DNA of 64,000 nt from Cricetomys ansorgei (GCA_026225945.1 JAMJFZ010000711.1:4527501-4591500); one strand, 5' to 3'. Shown: positions 21,575 through 32,415, counted from the stretch's first letter. Numbers and translations: made by a program. The notes: generated from the letters alone by a model not told the origin.

Positions 21575-21737
21575 ATGAGAGACTTCAGAGTCAGAGAGCT
21601 CAAGGTTTAATGCCTGAACTCTTCACTTCCAGGTGCATGCTGCTTAATCCTCATCATCTCTAAAATGGAAATAAGGAACCCCATTTACTGGAAAGATTCA
21701 CTTAAGATTAGCATATGTGAAACCTGATCTTACAGTC
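21575..21737 (+). mobile_element. MIR SINE, sense
   Basis: 'cagagtcagagagctcaagg', 'gctgcttaatcctcatcatc' and 'taaaatggaaataaggaacc' follow the MIR core ('cctcatctgtaaaatgggga'). Confidence 0.83.
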
Positions 21738-21739
21738 TT

Positions 21740-22500
21740 ATGTAATTGATGACCTGCCAGTGTTTAGTTGTGTTTGCATAGAAGTGAAGCTCTAGCTATA
21801 ACTGGGCATAAATTATGTTCCACATATGACAGGAAAATGCCATTGTAATGTGCAGTCTACAATAAGTTGATGACAATCTGGGAGTGGCTGAGAGACCCCA
21901 GGAGGCTCTGGTACAATGAGAATTAGGCAGAAAGGAAGCTATTCTCTGGGACAGACAAGCATATGAAGAGCCTGGCCAATCAGCTTCTCATCTCAGTTGG
22001 GCAGAGCAGCTTGTTAGAGGGACCTGTAAAGAACCAGCTGAGCCAGTGTAAGTTTGAAGCTCCTTGGGAAAGAAGATAAGCTGGTTGAGTTTCTGTAGGC
22101 AAGGAGCCAATAATGAAGCTTTCAGAGTAGCATCACGTGTCCTTCTCGTGACCGTCTGCTCAGGCAGAGTCTCGTACTCAAGAACCAACGGTGCACTTGA
22201 AAGGCCTGAGGAGGTTGGAAGAAAGGTGCTGTGGATGAATCATGCTGCTGTTTCATTGACCTATTCCCTACCTTACTTGGCCCAAGCCATCATTACCTTA
22301 AAATCAAAGTATGAGAGCAGAGAAGAGAGAGGGTGTAGTGCAGAAGCTGTATTGCAGGTGACTGCCTAAGTTATGTAGACAGAAGCGGCCATCAGAAAAC
22401 AGGGCTGATCAGTGACATATGTCAGTATTAAAACTGTTTCCTACAAACCTGTCTCTATTTTCTAAGTGTAGGAACAAGTGATTTAATCTCTTTGAACCTC
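21740..22500. other. single-copy DNA
   Basis: No element recognised. A 101-codon frame (22064-22369) starts at ATG but has no motif and no coding-like neighbours. 'gatttaatctctttgaacct' near 22480 is faintly MIR-like. Confidence 0.42.
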
Positions 22501-22635
22501 CATTAAAAAAAAAATGTTTCTCTGAGTATGACTTGTAACCATGAAAGCTACAACCTGCATAATTGTATTCCTCTTGGAATCCCAAGAGACTAAATTTATT
22601 TTTTGGTTTTTTTGGGTTTTTTGAATATATAATTT

Positions 22636-22818
22636 ATTAATTTTTGTTTTGTGTGCATTGATGTTTTACCTGAATGTATGTCTGTGTGAAGGTATCAGAT
22701 CCCCTGGAACTAGAGTTACAGACAGTTGTGAGCTGCCATGTTGGTGCTGGGAATTGAACCCGGATCCTCTGGAAGAGCAGCCAGTGCTCTTAACTGCTGA
22801 GTCATCACTCCAGCCTTA
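22636..22818 (-). mobile_element. B3 SINE, full length
   Basis: Inverted B3: 'gtgtgcattgatgttttacc', 'aggtatcagatcccctggaa', 'gttacagacagttgtgagct', 'gctgggaattgaacccggat' and head 'cttaactgctgagtcatcac'. Confidence 0.97.
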
Positions 22819-22819
22819 C

Positions 22820-23385
22820 TTTTTAAAGTTTTATTTTTAAAACAAACTTAGTTTTTAAAGGACCTGCCATTGTAGTGTAAAAGCAGCTAAAGGTAATACG
22901 TAAATGAACAGGCGTGCATATATTGCTGTAAAGCTTTATCTATGATCACTGACGTCTGTAATTGTCATGTGCTATAGTATATTATTGTTCTTTTGATTTT
23001 TTTCCCAATCATTTACAAATGTGAAAATGGATGGAGACTTGTAGATGGTGTCATGACAGACAGTGCAGCAAATTTGGTCCATAGGCCATGGTTTACCAGA
23101 CATAAACTGGAATATGTCTAATGTCTTCTACAGACATGCAGTATGGTGTCCTGATTATTGTAAAGACAAACTAGAGTACAGAAAAATGATCAGTACAACA
23201 CCTGCTCTGTACCAAAGCTTAGCAAATTACCATCGCTATTATTAGCCCTATAAAAAAAAATAGGATATTACTTCTCTATTTACCACTGACTTTTGGAAAA
23301 GAGAGACAGTTGTTATAATTTGGTTGCTTATTCTTCCTTTATTACAAATAAAATTTATATTAAATTTTGAAAATTAACTTGTTTT
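22820..23385. other. single-copy DNA
   Basis: AT-rich and without recognised repeats between two SINEs. Confidence 0.42.
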
Positions 23386-23386
23386 G

Positions 23387-23690
23387 GGGCTGAGAAGATG
23401 GCTCAGCCAGAGGACCTGAGTTTGATCTCCAGAACCTACATTTTAAAAAGCTGAGCATGGTAACGTGCATTTGTTATCTTGGCTCTGGGGAGGTAGAGAT
23501 GGTAGATTCCTAGGGATTGCTAATTGGTTGACCTAGCCTGCTTGAGAAGCTCTAGGCCTATTAGAGACCCTGTCATAAAATAAAACAAAAAACACAAAAC
23601 AAAAAACCAGATGGATGGTACCTGCAGAATGACACCTAAAACTATCCTTTGGCCTCTGTGTGCATGCTCACACATAGAAATAATTAGTTC
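23387..23690 (+). mobile_element. B4 SINE, near full length
   Basis: Head 'ggggctgagaagatggctca', B box 'gagtttgatctccagaacc', B1-like middle 'gctgagcatggtaacgtgca', then 'ctattagagaccctgtcata', an A-rich linker and the tail 'ctttggcctctgtgtgcatg'. Confidence 0.95.
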
Positions 23691-24285
23691 ACATAAACAT
23701 GGGCTGTAATAAGCTACCTAGTTTGGGTTTTTTTTTCTTGCTATTTCAGTGTTACCTTGCTAGCCAATAGATATTTCTTTAATGCTTGATCTGTGCTACC
23801 TGGTGCTCCATGAATAAATGAGATTGGGTCTTTCCTGTCAGAGAGCTTTCACTATTTTGAAAAGTGGTTACATACCTCAGGAGTCCACAGAATCTTTCCT
23901 TCTTACTAATTTTTTATATTAGCTTTTGAAACTCAATATATACATTTTATATTTATATATGTTTAAAACCATAATACGGTTTTACAATCTTGTTGTACAG
24001 GCTTTAATATATATATATATTTCAGATAACGTGGACATGTGCTCAAAATGGTTTTAAATGATGACACTGACCAAGCTTTGAACCCACTGACCTAGAAAGA
24101 AAACAAGTATGTACATCCCAATGAGAAACTGGAGTTGGCCTGAATGGCACAGTCTCTTTCTTAAGGGCACAAGCATCATCCACACATGAACTGACATTTA
24201 CTCTGGTATCTACTTTCGGGAAGACAGGAAACAAGATACTTTATATTTTTTGATTTTATAAGAACATAACAGCAGAGTGAGATGG
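23691..24285. other. single-copy AT-rich DNA
   Basis: Contains a short TA run near 24009-24021. No element recognised. Confidence 0.42.
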
Positions 24286-24287
24286 AT

Positions 24288-24400
24288 AAGAGTATGCTCA
24301 TTTTATAGACAAGAAAGTAGAGTTCAATTCAGAAACATTAAGCAACCTGCAAAGATCGCTTGAATGAATCAGAACTGTCTAACTATGAAGCATATGACAT
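24288..24400 (-). mobile_element. MIR SINE fragment, antisense
   Basis: 'cattttatagacaagaaagt' and 'aacattaagcaacctgcaaa' parallel inverted MIR ('cccattttacagatgaggaa...gttaagtaacttgcccaa'). Confidence 0.65.
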
Positions 24401-24639
24401 TTTCTGCTCCAGCCTTCCTTGCATTAAAAAAGTTCATAAAGATGGATCATTTTTCTTTGGTGTACCTAAACTCTTAAGCTACATGGGTTTGTTTGGTTGG
24501 TTGGTTAGTTTGGTTTGGTATTTATCATTCAGACTTGAGTTATTTAGTGCTAAGCCAATAAAGTTTTACTTCTGCAGAGTTCTGTGATCAAACCCCTCTC
24601 CCCAGATCCTTTGAACAGGTTTCTCACTCTGGAACATGT

Positions 24640-24965
24640 CCTGGTCTACTAATACCTGAGACTAGATAATTCATTTGTTAAGGTTCTGGAGTCTGTGAGT
24701 CCAGGATCAAGGGTTTGCCTCTGGCGAGGGCATTCCTGCTGTGTCCTAGCATGCAGAAGGTATCACTTGGCAAGAGAGTGCTAAGCTGACTTTGATAGCG
24801 TGGCCACTCTTCTGATCACTAATACACCATTCCAACACAAACATAAATTTATCTATGAGTCTTCTTTAATCACTCTTTGGTAGACCCTGTTACTATGACA
24901 CTGGACTTCAGTCTTCAACACATGAATTTTGTAGGATACATTCAGACCATTGTAGTCATCCATGT
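24640..24965 (-). mobile_element. ancient L1M 3'-end or MaLR/MLT1-type LTR fragment
   Basis: 'taatacctgagactagataa', 'gcattcctgctgtgtcctag', 'atcacttggcaagagagtgc' and 'caacacatgaattttgtagg' occur in the order of a widespread placental repeat read in antisense. I cannot choose between L1 3' UTR and MLT1 LTR from memory. Confidence 0.68.
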
Positions 24966-24984
24966 CCATTTAAAACTCAGTATA

Positions 24985-25290
24985 AAGGGCTCTGGGGATA
25001 TTGCCTAAAAGATATGAATACTTGCTCTGTAAGTATGAGTATCTGAGCTCAAATCTTCACCACCCACATTAAAAACTGAGCATAGCTATGCATGCCCAGC
25101 CTCCAGCTCAGTGAGAGACCTCGTCTCTGGGGAATAAGCAGAAAGGAAGACACCAAATGTCACATTCTGGCTTCTACATGGGTGTGTACTTCACATACTC
25201 ATATATATGTACCACTCAACACATATACAACATAACACCCACCCTCCACTCCCCCACAGAGAGAGAAAGAGAGACAGAGACAGAGATTCA
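24985..25290 (+). mobile_element. B4 SINE, middle deleted, with AG-rich tail
   Basis: 'gggctctggggatattgcct', 'acttgctctgtaagtatgag', 'tgagctcaaatcttcaccac' and 'cagtgagagacctcgtctct' follow B4. Part of the B1-like middle is missing. Ends in 'gagagaaagagagacagaga'. Confidence 0.83.
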
Positions 25291-25399
25291 TTACTTTTTC
25301 CAAGAAGTTGTAGTAATCTCACGGACCCCTACTCTTCCATTGCCCCACACTGTATCGGTTCATGCTAGATAAAGCTCTTATAACATTATCTACAGCTGC

Positions 25400-25550
25400 A
25401 CAGTTACCTATCACCCATTTGTTACTTCCTGAACTGGAATCTCTTATGACAGAGAGAATATGACGTTGGCTACATCATTCTGTTGGCATTCAGTGTGATC
25501 ATGTAGTGTCCAGGACATAACATGCAGGCTCTCTATAAATAATCATGAAG
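25400..25550 (+). mobile_element. possible L2 3'-end fragment
   Basis: 'tagtgtccaggacataacat' and 'ctctataaataatcatgaag' recall 'cagcgcctagaacagtgcct' and 'ctcaataaatatttgttgaa'. Weak. Confidence 0.4.
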
Positions 25551-25559
25551 GAGGAAAGT

Positions 25560-26010
25560 TTCTTTCACTGACTGGGAATTCAAAGATAAAATTTAAGCAA
25601 AGAAATACATTAAAGTTTGTTTTCACTGATATTCCCAGGGCAATGGACGGGCCAAGTAATGGTAACATGAAAAAGATAAATGCTTACATATGAGAGCTTT
25701 TTCATCCTTGTCAATCAGAAACTAGAGAGAACACACATGCATACACTTCATTGAAATTTGTATTAGTGATATATAGCTTATATATACCCATTTCTATAAA
25801 AGCATGTGTATTTAATGAACATGAATGCCCAAAAGTACACTACCTCCAATTTTATAGACAATCTATAGGTTGCTGAATGCTCAACAAAAGGGTAACGTTC
25901 ATTTCCATTCTCCAGGGTGGCTCACCAATCTCACTGAATTACGCAGTTGCTCTGAATGTCCTTAATCCTAAAGCGATTTCCCTTCTGGAGGAATAAAGCT
26001 TTACCTCTTC
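25560..26010. other. single-copy DNA
   Basis: No repeat or coding signal recognised. Confidence 0.42.
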
Positions 26011-26011
26011 C

Positions 26012-26140
26012 TTTGAAGAGAATTAGCATTTACTAAGAGCTGTCATGGTGTTCTAGATACTTAGCAGAATTGATCTCATTTAATCCTTAGACATTTGCAC
26101 AAGCCTGCAGGTCCTGAACCTGAAAGAAAGTGGATCAGGT
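26012..26140 (-). mobile_element. MIR SINE fragment, antisense
   Basis: 'aattagcatttactaagagc' and 'attgatctcatttaatcctt' are clear inverted MIR blocks. The tRNA-related part is lost. Confidence 0.8.
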
Positions 26141-26154
26141 CAAAAGCAAGTCAA

Positions 26155-26730
26155 CAAAAAAAAAAAATTTTTTTTTCCATAAAATGGGAAATCTTTGCTA
26201 GTAAGGTGTAAGGGGTGGACATGAAGAGTAGGCAATGCCTGAGTTGGTGAATATTAACCTTAGTTATATTCTTTATATGAGAACACACTAGGGTAATCTA
26301 TTGCTAATAACACATTGTGCCCATTAATGCGGTATCTTGTAAAAAGCGGAGGTTCTCTAGTTAACTGGGAACACAGCTCACCTCTTCCTGTCCACCATGT
26401 TGGCTATGAAAAGCTTTCTGTGATTTGTCTCACAACAGGAACAATATTAGAACATCTGTCTCTAGAGCTTCATATTTTATGGACCAAAAGCATTACAGAA
26501 AATAAACCTTTATAGTTCAACAGATTTATCAGCTTCATCCTCACCACCATTTCAGAAATTAAAAGAAAAAAATCTTAAAAACAATAGGAAGGGAAAATAA
26601 ACAGGAGGAAAGACACAATCCTAGACTAGAAGAAGGTTGTTCTGTTTTTTTTCCTCAGTGAGAAAATGCTGTAGCCTACAATTTTTTCTCACTGTTCTCT
26701 GGGCCACAAAGATCAGGGACCAGTGTCTAG
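26155..26730. other. single-copy DNA with an A/T hairpin-like tract
   Basis: An A run followed directly by a T run (about 26155-26176) makes a short perfect inverted repeat. The rest holds no recognised element. Confidence 0.42.
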
Positions 26731-26734
26731 GAGT

Positions 26735-26855
26735 CACTGCAACTGTGTGTGGGCTTTGAAGTCATGTCGATCTTGCTTTAAATCCCAGCCCACTAATTCC
26801 TTTGTGTCAAAGCTGAAGCCGTTCACTAGACTTTTCTGACCAGATGCCTTGTACT
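26735..26855 (+). mobile_element. MIR SINE fragment, sense
   Basis: 'tgggctttgaagtcatgtcg' and 'ttgctttaaatcccagccca' match the 5' tRNA-like half of MIR ('gctctggagtcagactgcct...gaatcccggctctg'). Confidence 0.78.
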
Positions 26856-27450
26856 TAGGTGATCTTGGTGTCTCATCTATGTGTGCTTCATACGGATGTT
26901 ACAACCAAGTACAGCTGAGTTAGAGAACTAGGCCAGCAGTCTCGTGGCTCTCCATGTCAGCAGTCTGCAGTTTTCTAGGTGCCAGTGGCCTCTGTTCCCA
27001 TTGTTTTGCTCCTTTTCTTCAAAAAGTCCTAGGAAAAATTTTGCCCAGGCTTTTCTCCTGTATGCTACCAGTTCTTGGTGCTTTAGGAGCGTGACTACAG
27101 CCTTGATTCAGTATTCTCGCTGTGTACAGGCCTGTGTCCAAGAGCAGTCACAGTGGATCGCGAGTTCATCCTTCTCCAGTATGTCTTCACCTTGCCTGGT
27201 TTTATCTGCAGCAGTGGCACTTCTAGGTGAAGTCACACTGAGGTGCTGTGCACGAGGACTTCAAAGGTGTAAAATTGGTAGGTGGACAAAATTAAACCAA
27301 TAATGACCAACCTCGTGGAGTTATTCTGTCGAGTCAAGCGCAGGAGATACTGAGTGTGCTCTGAAATGCCTGTAAAGAAGCAGAGCAATGCAAGTGTAGA
27401 GTGGTTATTTACTTAAGAAAATTAATAATTAAGAAAACTCATAATTGAGA
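26856..27450. other. single-copy DNA
   Basis: A 119-codon frame (26944-27303) is the only feature. It begins with GTG rather than ATG, is rich in Ser and Cys, and resembles no family I know. I do not call a gene. Confidence 0.45.
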
Positions 27451-27452
27451 TT

Positions 27453-27635
27453 TTTCTTAAAGATTTATTTTTTAATTTATGAGTGCTCTATCTGCATGTA
27501 CACCTGCATGCCAGAAGAGGGCATCAGATGCCATTACAGATGGTTGTGAGCCACCATATGGTTGCTGGGAATTGAACTCAAGACTTCTGGAAGGGCAATC
27601 AGTGCTCTTAACTGCTGAGCCGTCTCTGCAGCCCC
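27453..27635 (-). mobile_element. B2 SINE, full length, cricetid-like subtype
   Basis: Inverted B2 starting with 'aaagatttattttttaattt' (inverted AATAAA-rich tail), then 'tgcatgtacacctgcatgcc', 'agaagagggcatcagatgcc', 'gctgggaattgaactcaaga' and head 'gagccgtctctgcagcccc'. Shares the 3' subtype of the copy at 19138. Confidence 0.98.
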
Positions 27636-27692
27636 AAGAAATTTTTGTTACAAAAAAAAAGTGATTTGTGCAAATAATGTGAAACTGATACT

Positions 27693-27733
27693 TTCTTTCT
27701 TTCTTTTCTCTTTTCTTTCTTTTTTTTTTTTTG
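27693..27733. repeat. (TTTC)n tract
   Basis: TTTC/TTCT repeat running directly into the inverted B1 at 27734; it is the inverted A-rich tail of that element (GAAA on the sense strand). Confidence 0.93.
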
Positions 27734-27873
27734 AAAGAGACAGGGTTTCTCTGTGCAGCCCTGGCTGTCCTGGAACTCACTCTATAGACCAGGCTGGCCT
27801 AGAACTCAGAGAACTGCCTGCCCTGGCCTCCTAAGTGCTGAGATTAAACGTGTGTGCCGCCACTGACCAGCAA
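27734..27873 (-). mobile_element. B1 SINE, near full length
   Basis: 'agacagggtttctctgtgca', 'ctggctgtcctggaactcac', 'agaccaggctggcctagaac' and 'aagtgctgagattaaacgtg'. Only about 100 bp from the B2 before it. Confidence 0.98.
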
Positions 27874-27944
27874 AACCAAGACATTTTAACATTAGGACTT
27901 TAAACACACTCACTTCACAAATATAAACATTAGGTGGTAGGCTG

Positions 27945-28430
27945 TATTCTAGAGTTTGAGATTCCATCACAGACAAAATGGACCAGGCCTTCGGCCTCAC
28001 AGAGCAAGTCCAGAGTGGGTTGAGAGGGTCGGGGGAAGGGAAAGATAAATGAAGGAACAGAGGATGCTATACTGTCAAGTCACTCTCCTCCTTTAAGGAG
28101 GAAAGATGTCAACCAATAGACCCTTGCCTTCGGGGAAGGAACAGATCCCAAATGAGATGCGATCTACCGTAGGAGGCTCACAGGGACGTGCTGGGGCTGA
28201 CTTTGGCTGTGGTACAGATAAGAGATTGTACAATGGTATTAGTCAAAGCAAGTAAATCAGAGGGTAAACAAATCCTGTGGAAGATGATAGTGGTATAAAT
28301 TAGGGAGATAAAGATGGATGTGGGAAAGAGTCAAATATTTTGAAGGAAACATTTGATGATAAATAAGGTTTGGGGTATAAGATGAGAAGAGACAGGAGTG
28401 TCTCCGAGGTTTTGACCAAGCACAGTTAAG
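27945..28430 (-). mobile_element. L2 LINE fragment, antisense, part 1
   Basis: 'acagacaaaatggaccaggc' resembles the inverted L2 3' end. Further on, 'gatgatagtggtataaatta', 'gaaagagtcaaatattttga' and 'gtgtctccgaggttttgacc' follow the antisense L2 body ('atgactcccaggtttttggc'). Interrupted by a B4A at 28436. Confidence 0.72.
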
Positions 28431-28435
28431 TAATC

Positions 28436-28737
28436 CACACTGAGGGGATGGGGAGATAGTAAACTACTTCCTGTGCAAGCATGAAGACCTGAGCCCCACT
28501 CTCCACATAAAATAACAGAATGTGATGCCCCAGTACTGGGAAGGGAGAAACAGGCCCATCCCTGGGACTTGCTGGCCTGTCGGCCTTGCCTAAGTCGGCA
28601 AGCTCCAGGTTAATGAGAGACCCTGTATCCAAAGAGGGGGAAACCCAAACACAACAGCGAATGGCTCCTGGGGAATAACACCAGAGCTGACCTTTGGCCT
28701 CTATCCATGCACACACATGTACACACAAAAAAAAAAA
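28436..28737 (+). mobile_element. B4A SINE, full length
   Basis: 'gaggggatggggagatagta', 'gcaagcatgaagacctgagc', 'ggttaatgagagaccctgta' and 'ctgacctttggcctctatcc', ending in a CA/A-rich tail. Sits inside an antisense L2. Confidence 0.96.
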
Positions 28738-28739
28738 TG

Positions 28740-28935
28740 CACACTGAAAATGGAGCATATTTGGTGAGGAAGATAAGAGTTTGCTTTTAAACATATTAAA
28801 TGTGAAAAGACCCACTTAAACAATCAAGTAGAAATGGATAGACATGGAAGTAGTTAGATATGAGAGTCTGGAGGGTGGGGCACAGATGGCATTTGAGCCT
28901 TGCCACTAGACAGTGTGACCTTAGGAGTCAACTGT
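28740..28935 (-). mobile_element. L2 LINE fragment, antisense, part 2
   Basis: 'aacatattaaatgtgaaaag', 'caagtagaaatggatagaca' and 'atatgagagtctggagggtg' continue the antisense L2 body from 27945-28430 ('ttggatatacgagtctggag'). The last 50 bp are uncertain and could be MIR. Confidence 0.68.
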
Positions 28936-29034
28936 AACCAACGAGGTCTAATGGTAAGCAACAGGGCACTTTCTGTTTGAAGAACTGGGATGTAGAATAC
29001 TTAGAAGGATGGATCAATACATGCTTTGAAGATG

Positions 29035-29283
29035 ATTCAGTTGTATGAGTATGAGTACTCTGCACAAACACGAAGATATATGTTCAAATTCCCACTGCTT
29101 ACATGAAAAGGCTGGGTGTGGTCACACAGACCTGTCATCCCAGCCTGTGGGGCAGAGTCAGGAGGACTTCTGAGGCTTACTCAATACCAGCCCATTCAGT
29201 GAGAAACTATGTCTTAAAGGAATAAGGCAGAGGATGATAGAACAGGACACCTGATGCCCCAATATGGTCTTCAGATACGCATG
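29035..29283 (+). mobile_element. B4A SINE, 5'-truncated
   Basis: 'aggctgggtgtggtcacaca', 'atcccagcctgtggggcaga', 'attcagtgagaaactatgtc' and 'gacacctgatgccccaatat' follow B4A. The tRNA-like head is decayed. Runs into the CA tract at 29284, its tail. Confidence 0.92.
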
Positions 29284-29301
29284 CGCACACACACACGCAC
29301 G

Positions 29302-29346
<45 letters not shown>

Positions 29347-29368
29347 GCACACACACACGTACACACCA
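29284..29368. repeat. (CA)n microsatellite, SINE tail
   Basis: About 85 bp of CA with GCAC interruptions, continuous with the B4A body before it. It creates a false valine/cysteine-rich frame on the minus strand. Confidence 0.96.
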
Positions 29369-29689
29369 CATATACACTCACTATTAAATAAATAGAGTGG
29401 ACATACAATGAAAAAAAAATCTAGGATTCTGAGAAACAGAGGAAAGAGAAGGATTAATTCAGTAAGGTAGCAATTGATTCTTCCAAATGCTTGGCAGAGA
29501 GCACACAAACAGAACTACACATTGTATTGGTCATCATTTACCTTAAGAAGACTGATCTTCGTGGTGCAGTGACGATAAAGTCACTCAAGGAAAGCATAGA
29601 TGTGAGCAAGTAGACAGACCAGCATATTATCTTCTGCCTCAATTTCCTACAAGCTATGGGTACACTCGTTAAGAAATAAGCTCTGCAGT

Positions 29690-29880
29690 CTTAACGATTG
29701 GTTCTTATTCTGCCTCTCATCTGTCAATAGATCACCTCTTTCTAGCCACAGGGTTCTCGTCTACTAGAGGAAGTACAGTGCATTTCAAAAAGTGTTGTGG
29801 TGGGAAGAGAGATTAAATGAGAAATGTGAGTTTGATCATATAAGCAACCCAGATTAAGCACCCAATAAATTTAACACCAT
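29690..29880 (+). mobile_element. MIR SINE, sense
   Basis: 'ttcttattctgcctctcatc', 'tagccacagggttctcgtct', 'gagagattaaatgagaaatg' and 'attaagcacccaataaattt' follow the MIR order through its 3' end. Confidence 0.78.
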
Positions 29881-29908
29881 ACTAATATTATAAATATTAT
29901 ATAAGCCA

Positions 29909-29945
29909 TGCACACACGCACACACACACACACACACACATACAT
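29909..29945. repeat. (CA)n microsatellite
   Basis: About 37 bp of CA with one GCAC interruption and flanking TA-rich sequence. Confidence 0.94.
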
Positions 29946-30172
29946 ATACACATTTGTATAATTTTAAGGCTGTATATAATCCATTATGTCTGAGAGGAAC
30001 TGGTGGCATGAGGTAGTAATTACAACTGAATTTGTGTAAAAGTATGGTTACTCATCACAGGGAGGCTGAGAAATATGTGGAAGTTATAAATGCTCATCTG
30101 TATTATTTTTTTATGGGATGAGCCAATGGAGAAGCCAAGTGGCAAGGAGAATGGACCAAAAAGAAATGGCTT

Positions 30173-30345
30173 TGGGGGGATGGGCAGGATGGCCAAGCAG
30201 GTAAAGATGCTCACTTCCAAACCTGATGTGATTTTAAGCCCTGGGGTCCATATGGTAGGAGGGAAGAATGGGCTCACCGGCATTGTCCTCTGACATCTAC
30301 AGGTGCTCCCTGGCATGTGTACACTAAGTAAACAAACAAATAAGA
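30173..30345 (+). mobile_element. RSINE1-type SINE, full length
   Basis: 'gggggatgggcaggatggcc', 'aagcaggtaaagatgctcac', 'agccctggggtccatatggt', 'cattgtcctctgacatctac', then a short A-rich AAAC/AAAT tail. Confidence 0.92.
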
Positions 30346-30820
30346 ACATGCAATTTTAAAAGAAAAGGAACAGTTCCTGAGAGGTTTTGGATGAGCGTAT
30401 CAAGTCAAAGAGGCTGGAAATCATAGAATTAGGACCAAACTATTTCAGGTAATAGGTGGCTAATTCACATGTAGGTGCACAGGAAATAACCACTCATCTT
30501 GATCTTGAAAACATAGTGGTCATCTGCTCTTTGCTACACTTGGTGTTTATATTTGGCTTTGCTTATAAGCTTATAAGCTCATGTCTCCGCACACCTTCAA
30601 TTATATTGCATATAGTGCTTAGTATTAAAAATGGCCATAAAATGGGGATGCTTTGACCATACATATTTTACTTAGATACTTAGAGAATTTTTAAAATAAG
30701 GAGAGGGTAGCCTGTGAGTGATCAAAAAGGAGGGTAGTCTATGTCTGATCAAATTAAGTTGGCCATAAAGTCATTCTCTGGAAATTAGAGAGCTAAGAAA
30801 GTCTTGTCTCTAGAGCAGAA
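30346..30820. other. single-copy DNA with a short palindrome and small duplication
   Basis: Perfect 18-bp palindrome GCTTATAAGCTTATAAGC at 30561-30578. An imperfect tandem duplication of about 26 bp at roughly 30700-30753 (both units end in 'ctga/gtgatcaaa'). No element recognised. Confidence 0.5.
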
Positions 30821-30821
30821 T

Positions 30822-30942
30822 TGCAAGTGGGCTCCCACACCTACCTGGCATGACATGGGCTCTGAGCATCCAAAACCTGATTCTCATGTTTGCTCTGCAA
30901 TTGCTATAACAGACGAACCATTCTCCTAACCCCCAAATAGCA
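30822..30942 (-). mobile_element. B4-family SINE, head portion, diverged
   Basis: 'catgggctctgagcatccaa', 'aacctgattctcatgtttgc' and an ending 'accattctcctaacccc' match the inverted tRNA-derived head of B4-type SINEs. Confidence 0.72.
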
Positions 30943-30944
30943 GG

Positions 30945-31770
30945 GGGTTTTTTTTAACAACAATAATCATTTACGGTGACTTAAGAGGAGTTGTTCAAGA
31001 GACATACCTTTCTCTCTTGGCACACCTTACTTGAACGGCAGGAAAAATGGGTCCATGCAACAAAAGTCCATTGGTTTTCATGAATCTGCTGGCAGGTGCT
31101 CCTTTGAAATGAGGGCAAAAGACATCAAGTGAGCATCAGAGTAGATTGGAAACTGACTATGCTTCCCTGCACTGGGAACTCCACACGACTGGTGCTGAAG
31201 CAGAAAGGAGCCAGCGAGCTTAGCTGATTAGAGTAAAAAGAAGAGGTAAAGTACAGGAGCTAATGGACTGACTGGGCACCCAGAGCAGGGCCCCTGTCTT
31301 CATTTCCACTAGAAATCTTGTGCCCCTGGTGATGCTTGGCAGCCTGAATAAGAGACATCTCTGGATTTTTCCCTCTTTTCTTTCAAAACAGCCTGGAAGA
31401 CTCCTTGACTAAGAAGAGCTGACATTTAAAAGACATGAGGGAGAATGAAAGTCACGAATAAATATTCATAATAGAAGGGGATAGGAACGATACTGCCAGT
31501 CTGTATACACATGCTGTAATCAGGACACTCTTTTTCTGATACACTCTGCTTGATTCTTTTTTTTTTTTTTGAGATAGGCATGAGTGTACCCTATAGATAA
31601 AACAACAGCTACATGGTCAGTTATTAGCAGAGTTGGAGGTCTGTTTTTTTCTTTTTGTAAATCAATTAATCACCAAACCTACTATCTTATTATTTCTACT
31701 AAAAGTCATCATCAATAAATATGTCCACTGACCATCTGTTTTGAACAATTTAATACAAATGCTTCCTGTG
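30945..31770. other. single-copy interval
   Basis: No SINE or LINE recognised. Contains T14 near 31557-31570 with no clear element body after it. Confidence 0.45.
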
Positions 31771-31774
31771 GTAG

Positions 31775-32010
31775 GACAGTATGTTGAGAGAGTGGGCTTT
31801 GAACTAGACAGCCTAGGGAATGGCTCCAGTTCTGCTGGGTAGTTGATACCTGATCCTGTCTAGATTGGTTACTCTCTTTCTGAATCTTGACTTTTTTTTT
31901 TTTTTGTTTAATCTGTAACATATTTTTCATGCTAGAACCCACTTCGTAGGAGCATTCTAAAAATTTAATGAATTAATACATGCTAAGCATTTCAAGTACT
32001 ACCTGGCAAT
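31775..32010 (+). mobile_element. MIR SINE, near full length
   Basis: 5' end 'gagagagtgggctttgaact', then 'agacagcctagggaatggct', core region with a T-run, and 3' end 'tgaattaatacatgctaagc'. About 235 bp, close to the full MIR length. Confidence 0.9.
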
Positions 32011-32224
32011 CAATTCAATAGATAGTTGTCTTTATTATCCAAAATGTGCTCTCTAGGAATATTGATCCCCATGACCCCCAAAGATGTCAAACTAACCTTG
32101 TCAGAGGGGAAACAAAAAATCTCAGGTGTGGTGCTCACCGACAGTCCACCTTTCAGTGACTTTTGTTTAATTATATCCTTTCCCGTTCCCATAGCTTACA
32201 ATGGCCATGGCTTCGGTTCTTTGG

Positions 32225-32415
32225 GGACAGCATAGAAGGATAGACTTTGTGCTTGACATCAGAAGACCTGGGCTTAGGTTCAAGTTCCTATCAGTCATCT
32301 TGAAAATTATGAAGACTGTGACCTAGGCAAGCGATATATCTTTCTTGTCGCAGAGTCTCTACTGGCACAGTGAGCAGGATGAACTTGCTGGTTTCTAGGA
32401 CTACCTGCCTCCTCC
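32225..32415 (+). mobile_element. MIR SINE, sense
   Basis: 'tgcttgacatcagaagacct', 'gggcttaggttcaagttcct' and 'gaagactgtgacctaggcaa' are strong MIR blocks. The 3' half decays. Marks the left edge of the SINE-poor island. Confidence 0.84.

Noticed and set aside
26944..27303. 119-codon Ser/Cys-rich frame, considered as a processed pseudogene
   Set aside because: No known protein resemblance on either strand, and no poly-A tail or target duplication at its ends.
27479..27664. Two B2-derived frames (also 19155-19442) that resemble each other and look like a repeated small protein family
   Set aside because: Both are read-through of inverted B2 SINEs, so the similarity is that of the transposon.
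29158..29508. Cys/Val-rich 116-codon minus frame
   Set aside because: Made by the CA tail of a B4A element.
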